NCBI GenBank assembly: GCA_951213105.1
Contig: OX578145.1
Location: forward strand, 9,345,691 to 9,409,690
Source of the DNA: Amaurobius ferox
Taxonomy: Eukaryota > Arthropoda > Arachnida > Araneae > Amaurobiidae
Direction of reading: 5' to 3'
Length of the DNA stretch: 64,000 bases
Made by a program: the position numbers and the translations under genes. Below the pieces are notes generated by a model. That model saw nothing but the letters and a program-made list of their open reading frames with translations. It ran no database searches and was not told the origin of the DNA. Positions 56,925 through 64,000 of the stretch are shown piece by piece. How positions within the stretch are numbered: the stretch's first letter is position 1; the number at the start of each line of letters is the position of its first letter.

Positions 56925-57025
56925 GCCGAGGCGGTTTTTTTAAAAAAAATGCACGTTTTTAGTGTAATCGAAATGACTGTTTTTTTAATAATTTTCACAT
57001 TTTTATTATTGCCCGCCGGGGCGGT
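56925..57025. repeat. Two short GC hairpins CCGCC..GGCGG, 82 bp apart
   Basis: ACCCGCCGAGGCGGTTTTTTT (about 56931) and GCCCGCCGGGGCGGTG (about 57011) are near-identical palindromes in a very AT-rich context. The first is followed by a T-run, so on the plus strand it looks like an intrinsic terminator, which would have no such role for Pol II. They lie just after the stop codon of the RT fragment. Confidence 0.6.
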
Positions 57026-57027
57026 GT

Positions 57028-57345
57028 TTATTTTATGGTGCTTCCACTACTATTGAATATCGTACTTATACTGCGATCTACAAATAAGGTGGGAAAATTG
57101 TACATATAGCAAAGACTTTTGAGATGATTAATATGTGATAGTGTACACTTATTGCTATCCAGGCGTTTGATGTGGAGCAAATAGCTAACGATTAGATTTT
57201 TAAAAACTTGGTTACCCAGGCAAGAAGAATAATGAGGGAAAAATTTTACATTAAATTTAAATGGATGTCTCTTATCATAAGTAGTAGTATTGAATGAGTT
57301 ACTTTGTATATCAATGGTGATATCAAGATAATTTACAGATTTGGA
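57028..57345 (-). pseudogene. Reverse-transcriptase-related fragment (Penelope-like or relative), no ATG
   Basis: A minus-strand frame of 105 codons has no initiator, so it escapes ATG-based ORF calling. It ends at a TAA (57028-57030). It reads VNYLDITIDIQS near residues 4-15, then TYDKRHPFKF (22-31), SSCLGNQVFKNLIVSYLL (40-57), and continues open to the stop. The order xLDI-YDKR-basic/hydrophobic segment parallels the 19007-19432 fragment, so the two are diverged members of one family. The catalytic core would lie upstream (above 57345), where a TA microsatellite instead breaks the sequence. It is truncated and presumably dead. Confidence 0.5.
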
Positions 57346-57362
57346 ATATATATATATATATA
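57346..57362. repeat. Short TA microsatellite
   Basis: This TA tract sits at the upstream edge of the RT fragment. TA tracts also adjoin the other retroelement pieces at 18.3 and 20.8 kb. Confidence 0.9.
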
Positions 57363-57426
57363 TATCTATTTCTTACTTTTCGTTCATTGGATTTTCAAAC
57401 TACTATTATTATTATATATATATAAT

Positions 57427-57434
57427 ACGGTTAT

Positions 57435-57474
<40 letters not shown>

Positions 57475-57482
57475 ATAACCGT
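57427..57482. repeat. Palindromic AT-rich repeat (cruciform)
   Basis: ACGGTTATTATTATATATA faces TATATAATAATAACCGT around (TA)n. The palindrome is perfect apart from the uncertain centre, and its design matches 40496-40577. Confidence 0.88.
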
Positions 57483-57669
57483 TGGTTATTTAGATCACGG
57501 ACATATAAAGTTGATGACTTGGTACTATATATATTGGGGATTTGTGTAGAATAAGGCATGATTTCGTTAGGGAGTAACTTGAGGTCTTGTTTGCACAAAT
57601 TCTAGTGTTGTGTTTGGCTTCAAGGATCATGGTCTTTTCGTTTCCAAATAGATCTTCTTAGGTATAATG

Positions 57670-57755
57670 GTCTAGATGCGGAATGGTACCGGCATCCGGG
57701 AGTGTGGCCATGGCGTAAAGCATGCTGAACCGGGGTGAGGGGATCACAACCCCCC
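57670..57755 (-). repeat. GC-rich conserved module, copy 3
   Basis: On the minus strand GGGGTTGTGATCCCCTCACC is followed by CCGGTTCAGCATGC, CCATGG and ACACTCCCGGATGCCGGTACC, the same order as copy 2 at 21066-21140. A further partial version (GGGGTTGTGACCTTACACCC) lies at about 57870-57891, also minus. Module and RT fragment share orientation here. Confidence 0.65.
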
Positions 57756-57899
57756 CTCTGCCAATTTTTGGTACTTTTCTTTTTCTTATTTCTTGTATCA
57801 TATTTGATTTTCAGATTTGGACATTTCCTTTTGGATATATATATATATTTATGACAAGCTTGTTGACAACTGGGGTGTAAGGTCACAACCCCTTACCGC

Positions 57900-58873
57900 C
57901 ATTAAGTAAGCTTCTCGCTAAGCCTTCCTTCTTTTTTCAATTCTAAAATTCTTTTTATACTTTTTATATTTATATCGTGTATAGTATTTGTAGCTGCTTT
58001 GTGCATATATGCTATAACACTTCAATATCTTTAATAACTTCCATTTTCCATCTTATATTTTATATATATATATATATATAATTGAAGAATTTTAATTTAC
58101 TTGTATTATATATACCAGAGACTGATCATTTATTGAAATATATATATATATGGAGATGTTGTAACTCATAATACATATACACTCATAATACTCATAATAT
58201 ATATGCTCATAATAACAATGTATATAATAATAACAATGCTCATAAAAACAATGTATATATAAAATATAAACTGGTTTAAGAAACAAAATAAGTTTTCTCA
58301 TCCTTTAGAAAATGAATTGGGAACATATTAAAAAAAAAAAAAAAAGAAATTGGACTTCCATTTACATATTTATTATAGTTTAGTGTTTGAAAACTGCAAA
58401 AAAGCGTTTATAACTTTATCTATTTCATTATAATAGCAATATAATTTATTTCTCTTTAATTTTGTAGCATTAATTATTAAGAGGAGCTACTTTAATAATG
58501 GCAAGACACACATCATAAGGTAGTTTTAAACATCATCATCTCCACGATATTACATAGAAATATAAAGTCAATTTACAGTTTCATCACACCTTTCAAATTT
58601 TCCCTCTCATTCGTATTGTCAATAATTGACCGATATAAAATTCGTTTTAAATTTCGCGCAACACTCAATTTATTTTTCTACTTTTACTGTTTTGTATCCG
58701 GGAGTCCTATTCGAAGCTTTCCTAAGTAACTGCAACCAGTACATTTCAAAGTACACAGTTTTGTTTCTTTTAATGAATGATCGAGATATTTCGTATTTTA
58801 TGCCTTAATTTTTATTGAAAAATATCAATATTTTATGAGTAAATTGTTAATATGTATAACTATTCATTGTATA
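57900..58873. other. No gene seen; TA-rich low complexity
   Basis: TA microsatellites lie at 58064-58080 and 58139-58150. An ACTCATAATA/AACAATGTATAT low-complexity tract lies at 58165-58262. Confidence 0.4.
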
Positions 58874-59441
58874 AAAATCTGATGTGGGCAGCACGTGACT
58901 TTTCCTACAGACTCAAATTCGTTTTTTTTCAATTCATTAAATTGAGTTTTATTGCACAAAGTCACACGCAATCTTCCAGAGAAAAAAAAAAAGTGAGATT
59001 TTGTAAGAACGGCAGGGTCTGTTTTTCCGAATCGTATCAAAATCTAATTAGCAACAGGGTAACCTACAAGTGACTTATCTACCAAAATAGGAAAATTTGG
59101 TAAATTACTTTTTAACTAGAATGGATACATGCGAATTTTGAGGGCTTTTTCGCAAAAAAAGGGTAGGTTCTTTTATCCCGAATAGCACCCAAATCCAATC
59201 AGCATCAGAATCACCCACACGTGACTTACCTATTACATTTTATGAAATTGAATAAATAAGTTTTTGAGTTAAAGTGGATATGAACATTGCACACACGCAC
59301 ATGTACACATACAGACACCATGCTAAAGATAGTTTTTTCTTGGTCCCAAAATGTGTAGATCCGTCGAAAACTCGAGTTGCGATTTTCGACCTGATTCGAA
59401 TATATTTTCCCTATACATTATCATGTATTGCAGGGAAAGTA
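58874..59441 (-). repeat. Dispersed repeat family A, copy
   Basis: It runs from TCTGATGTGGGCAGCACGTG to the palindrome end CATGTATTGCAGGGAAAGTA at 59441. It is internally shortened (about 570 bp against 700-1000 bp). Confidence 0.82.
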
Positions 59442-60636
59442 GGAATGAAAGTCAAAAGCGCCTCAAGTTCCCAATCCGATAATTTTCGGCAACGATAATT
59501 TTACGATAATAAAACGATAATTTTCGGCAACATAACGGTAGCATATAAGCAGAATAAAGAGAAAATTGATAATTTAGACAACTAAGGAATGTTAAAGGTA
59601 TAAATTTTTTTTTATATCAACACATACAAGCCAAATGCATCCTTCGACGCCAGTAAGTTGCTGCTAACTGAAAAAAAAAAAAAAAAGAAAGATCTTATGG
59701 AGTTTTTATAAAACATTTTAGAAAACAACTTCGGTAAAATATCTGTATAAGACACAAGTATTCTTTTCATTCTGGATTCAAACTGTACAAATCGAACTAA
59801 ATACTATGGAATAGGAATGTATGAGAAGGTCGAGTGGAGACTCTTACTCCACATATTTTATATCACTTATTGACAATTTCTGTTCATTTCAATTACAATT
59901 ATTTTACGATTTAAAGCGTCGGTTGATAAATGGTATGTTTTTCGATAGCTCCATCTGAAAATCGATAAACGTGGGGTTATTAATTAAAATACCTAGTTTG
60001 AGGAATCTGCGTAAACTTTAATTAAATGGCTGGATCCCCTTAAAAGGTGTATTTACTGATTCGCGATGATATCAATCTATAAGTTGATATTAATCGATAA
60101 GTGGATGATATCAATAAGTTGACGATATTAATCTATAACAGGTGCAATGACCTCTGAAAATTAAAATTTGCTCTCACCAGACCGTGAAAAAAAAAATGGC
60201 TGCAACATTTATTCATCTCAATGACATTCTTTGATTTCAGAGAGGAGGGGAGTGAAAGTAAAATAAAATGCATGTAACAAAATATAAACGCTAAAATAGT
60301 GTATAAAATTGACAAAATAGCATTTTTTACAAAATCCTCAATAATAACAATTATTTGTAGAAAGATTTTGTTGCATTACATTTTTGGGTGACTGTAGTTT
60401 GCTCAAGCACCCTCCCCACTTCCTCTCAAAAGGTGTCCATTTATCATAGTCGAGCGGTTGAGGTTTGTGTGTCTGAAGTACAATTATCTTTTACATGAGC
60501 TGCGCATTACTATAAAAGCTATTAAATAGTTCAATGCATTTAAAATGTATTCTGTATACCATTTTTTTATAACGATATGTTTGATCGTTCGAAAGGGTTG
60601 CCTATGGAAAACCCTATACGATTGGCTCTGTGTTTT
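59442..60636. other. No gene seen
   Basis: A small repeat of CGATAATTTTACGATAATAA and CGATAATTTTCGGCAAC lies at 59477-59533. ATCAATCTATAAGTTGAT-like words repeat at about 60070-60135. Otherwise unassigned. Confidence 0.4.
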
Positions 60637-61428
60637 TACTTTCCCTGCAATACATGGTAATGCATAGGGAAAGTATTGGAATCATATCAAAAATCGCTAT
60701 ATTAGTTATCAACGGATCTACACATTTTGAGATCTCTAGAACACGAAAACGCTCTTTTTAGCGTGACTTGTGTGTGTCTGTGTCTGTGCAGATTTTGTAT
60801 CGACTTTAACTCAACTAATGGACCGAATTTCGTAAAAGTTTATAAGGATGCCACTTGTGAGGTACTCTGGTGCTGATTAGAATTTGGTACAATTCGGGGT
60901 AAAAGAATCTGCCTTTTTTTCCCCAAAAAATGGCCCGCTCGTATGTATCCATTCTATCTAAAAACCAATGGACCCAAATTCACAAAATTTGGTAAACAAG
61001 TAACGTGTGGATTACCCTGGTGCTGATTAGATTTTGGTACGATTCGGAGAGAAAATATCTACCTTTTCTCGCGGATGGCTTAAAAAGTCGTTAAAATCTA
61101 AAAGAAAAGAATACGTATGCTTAAATGTTTCCATTAAATGATTGTTATATATGTAATTTTTGGAAATCAAAAGAATAAGATCAACCCCATTACTCTAGAA
61201 CCAGCCGTTCTCCAGATATTTTAGATTTTTCGCATTTTTGCTACGCCTGTTTTGAGAATATGCCCAGTTATTCAATGAAAACAAAAATCGATATAAAAAT
61301 GCCAATTCAGTTTCATGTTAAATAATTTTACGTGTTATTTTGTTGTGCCATTAAATTCTTAAAGAAATAAAGAGAAAATGAATTTGAGTCTGTAGGGAAA
61401 GTCATGCACTGCCCACATCAGATTTTTT
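60637..61428 (+). repeat. Dispersed repeat family A, full-length copy
   Basis: It starts with the terminal palindrome (60637-60675) and ends CACTGCCCACATCAGATTTTTT. All internal landmarks are present, including GTGCTGATTAGAATTTGGTA and its near-duplicate 130 bp later, showing an internal repeat of about 150 bp. Confidence 0.85.
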
Positions 61429-62255
61429 CCTCTCGGTACGAAGCCTTTACAACTCACTCTACGATCCATACAATACGATTATTTATTTTGTGTGCCATGA
61501 CAAATATGAAATTTATAGTATTGAGTCTGTGAAGTAAAAAGTATGCGCAAATAAACCCATTTTGAATGTATTGGAAAAGATTAAAAAATTGGAGTTTTCT
61601 TATTTCTATCTCTTTGATGATGTACAAGTTTTTAATGGCCTATTAAAATAACACAATGCAGTTCCTTCTCAACCGTTTTTCTTATGAGAGATTCAGCTGA
61701 CGAGTAGGATATTTTGACAGTGTAATGCAATTATATGGGAGAATTTTTTTTATGTAAAATACTCTTCGACAGATATAATTTTTGAATAATAGCAAAAACA
61801 TTTCTTTCCTCAATTTTTAAGTTCTAAAATGTACAATATCTCAAGATACATAAATATTAAACAAATAAAATAAATATTCTTTTTCCATACGTTATACTAT
61901 ATTTAATGATTATGATTTATTTTTTTACTTTTTAGAAACTTCATATACAACAAGCTTAAGTTCGGCTGCCTTTTGAATTTATATATACCGAGATCGAATT
62001 ATGGGTACAGTAGAATACCCTAAGTAAAATAATTCAAAAGTGCAGAATTGTAGTGGGTCATAATCTACTTTAAACTGTAAATACCATTCAAAGGAGCGTT
62101 TTTATGCGAAGGTTGTAATATGATCCGCTTGCTCGCTCGCTGTAAGTGAACTCACGATATATACCATAGAAATAAAAATCGAAATACAGAGTTGAAAAGA
62201 ATAAGACCTTTTATTCGATTGTGCAGAAAATCGTCCATTTCTGATTAAAATAATC
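61429..62255. other. No gene seen
   Basis: AT-rich, with nothing recognised. Confidence 0.4.
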
Positions 62256-62269
62256 ACACCCTATTTCAT

Positions 62270-62330
62270 TGTCCGGCCACAGAAATAGCTACTGTAAGCC
62301 TTCGGGTTAGTCATGTGGTCTGGGTCTTCA
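62270..62330 (+). mobile_element. 5'-truncated SINE-B insertion with 14-bp TSD
   Basis: Sixty-one bases (TGTCCGGCC ... GGTCTGGGTCTTCA) are flanked by the perfect 14-bp duplication ACACCCTATTTCAT at 62256-62269 and 62331-62344. It matches the 3' end of SINE-B, with a diverged interior. The long duplication is typical of LINE-mediated insertion. Confidence 0.88.
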
Positions 62331-62344
62331 ACACCCTATTTCAT

Positions 62345-63101
62345 GCGCTCATCTCATTTTTCATTGGATAGTTTACTCCCAGACAGGCACATTCGGGCAT
62401 ACATCTAAAAAATGGTTTAATCCTATACAGATGCTGAAGAATGTATATCCATGAGTTGAATTTTTATCTTATCACCCAGTCATTTTATGCATTATATGGA
62501 ACGCAAAAATTTTTAGAGAGATGCTTTTAACTGCTCACGTAGACAAATAACCAGTCATTTTCCTTTTATAAAGAATCGTAGCGCAACAACATTGTGGTTG
62601 CTTTTTTCAAAACTCCCTTTTTCTCTTTTCTATAACCTACACCGATCCTGGAGGCTCATTTGCATAAATTTCTTTTTATCCCCCCTTTTCTTCCTCTTTA
62701 TCCTGGAAGAAAAATCTCGGAGTGTTCTTCCTCCAATGTAGGTGATATTTCCGAAAAACTGAAGAGTGTTGAAATTGGGGAGAAGAGAGCTTGAAAATGC
62801 CTTCAATAACCACTTTCCCCGACGTTCATAAATATTCATCAGACACAAGTTTTTCTTCTGTTTCTTACGAGCAGGATAGATTTTTAATCTTTAGAACAAG
62901 GTGCAATAGATGAATGGGGTTACCCAGAGTCTTGCCAGAATGCTTTACTAAATTTTTAGTCACGTGAATAGTAAAGTAACAAAGTGTACAGCAAAATCTC
63001 TTTTACCCAAATCAAAAGGGACACGATATGATATGTAGGGTGGAAAAATCTGCGAAATATGTGAAATTTTAATGATAATATATTAAATTTATTCTTCTGT
63101 G
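62345..63101. other. No gene seen
   Basis: The AGATTTTTAATCTTTAGAACAAGGTGCAATAGATGAATGG string at about 62878-62917 reappears inverted at about 63668-63707 (CATCTGTTGCACCTTGTTCT). The two flank the SINE-B copy at 63102 as a 790-bp-spaced inverted repeat. No coding exon is recognised. Confidence 0.4.
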
Positions 63102-63372
63102 ACCCAGATGGTCCGACCTACCCTAAAGTGTAAGGTATCTGTTTGGACGGCCGGGAAATGCCAATGCCACCCAATTTTGAACGGAACCCAGCATCCACAG
63201 GGACCGTAACCTCCTTTCCTTACCATCAACCTCTCTGAAGGATTTATGGACCCACCTATTTAATGTTTCTGTACTCTGCATAACGCAGAGACAGTTTGGG
63301 CAGAGCAGGGAATTCAACTCGGGTCATTCGAATGCAATCCTTCCACTCTAACTGCTGGGTTGTTTCACCCCA
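63102..63372 (-). mobile_element. SINE-B, old near-full-length copy
   Basis: It follows the whole length of 40906-41191 (GACCCAGATGGTCCGACC at the tail, TTTGGACGGCCGGGAAATGC, then GGGACCGTAACCTCCTTTCC), but the tRNA-like head is decayed (B-box region GGAATTCAACTCGGGTC). No target duplication is recognisable, so the insertion is older than the 41-kb copy. Confidence 0.8.
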
Positions 63373-64000
63373 ATAAAATATGTGATATTTATGCACACCC
63401 CTCATGTGTGAACTGTAAAAATGGTTAGAAAACTGTCCAGTCCTTATTTAGATCGGCATGTGTACCCGCCGTTGCTCAAGATTTAAAATAGGTGAAAATT
63501 CTATAAGCATTTTAAATGACATTGCCATTCAAATAATTCCCCTGTACAGATCGTATCGTCTCCCCTTTGATTTAGGTGAAAGAGATTCTGTTCTACTTTA
63601 TTACTTTACCATTCACGTGACTATAAAAATTGAATAAAGCATTCTGGCAACACTGTGGCAACACCATTCATCTGTTGCACCTTGTTCTAAAGATTAAAAA
63701 TCTATCCCTTGAATTATAATAGAACTCAATGCAAAAGGAAGTTAAGTTTAAAGAATATAAATAGTTTCTCTTCTTTTTTGATCCATAAAAGTAAAGAAAA
63801 CATTCTGGTATCCTTTTTAAAGCAATTAAAAAAAAATCGAAAGTTTGATCATCCAATGCCAAAATATAGGTCAGCTAAAATAAATGGCGAAATAAATTCT
63901 CTTAGCATTTTTATCTCATTTCAGAAATCCATTATGCTTGATCAAAAATGTAGTATGAAGTTTCAAATTGTTTTGGCATAAATAGATATTTTATAGGTGA
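63373..64000. other. No gene seen
   Basis: AT-rich. It holds the inverted partner of the 62880-62917 segment near 63663-63705 and opposing short frames (63668-63862 minus, 63709-63981 plus) without domains. Confidence 0.4.

Noticed and set aside
56931..56952. Bacterial intrinsic terminator
   Set aside because: The hairpin plus T-run looks like one, but the surrounding DNA is clearly eukaryotic and the hairpin is repeated at 57011 without a T-run.

Overview
The window looks like non-coding, AT-rich nuclear DNA of an invertebrate animal, most likely an arthropod. That placement is an inference from the kinds of transposable elements present and is not secure at species level. No bacterial, organellar or viral gene organisation is visible. 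The only long, convincing protein-coding stretch is the 3' two-thirds of a Jockey-type LINE on the minus strand (6829-9015, open to 9057). Two short reverse-transcriptase-related fragments (19007-19432 and 57028-57345, both minus) add to this. I could not recognise any exon of a conserved cellular protein. Host exons, if present, are small and sit in introns or intergenic DNA dominated by repeats. Most other open reading frames are chance readings of AT-rich or TA-microsatellite DNA.

Layout. 1-9 kb: two head-to-tail tRNA-like SINE copies (741-865, 1123-1245), a near-palindromic hAT MITE with a perfect 8-bp target duplication (4349-4652), and the Jockey LINE (6389-9057). 9-15 kb: mostly unassigned AT-rich DNA, a hairpin at 9683-9750 and a GC-richer island at 11.99-12.6 kb. 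15-24 kb: a repeat-rich block made of one dispersed element, two arrays of ~300-bp monomers in opposite orientation (16.8-18.3 and 21.9-23.7 kb), a 230-bp TA microsatellite, an RT fragment, a 30-bp coding-like tandem repeat, and an 889-bp hAT element with a perfect 8-bp target duplication (20477-21365). 24-28 kb: two hammerhead-ribozyme-like cores (25018-25052 and 26988-27020, minus strand), the second inside a 29-bp perfect inverted repeat, plus further SINE copies. 28-45 kb: a ~1.1-kb TTAA-inserting repeat (copies near 30.1-31.3, 43.5-44.4 and 46.9-48.0 kb), a cluster of the dominant dispersed repeat family (32.3-35.4 kb) and a minisatellite with a 206-bp higher-order period (37.5-38.0 kb). 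45-52 kb: the TTAA element nested inside the terminal inverted repeat of a TA-inserting MITE (46734-48740), then a GC-rich island (about 49.9-50.53 kb) that looks like a promoter with a splice donor. 52-64 kb: more copies of the dominant family, a second RT fragment, AT cruciforms and SINE fragments with target duplications.

The dominant family (called family A here, with related subfamilies B and C) has a 39-bp palindrome at one end and a conserved TCTGATGTGGGCAGCAC end at the other. It occurs in head-to-tail and head-to-head junctions, and I suggest, as a hypothesis, a non-autonomous rolling-circle (Helentron-like) origin. The autonomous LINE may have supplied machinery for the SINEs. The DNA elements all lack their own transposase in this window.
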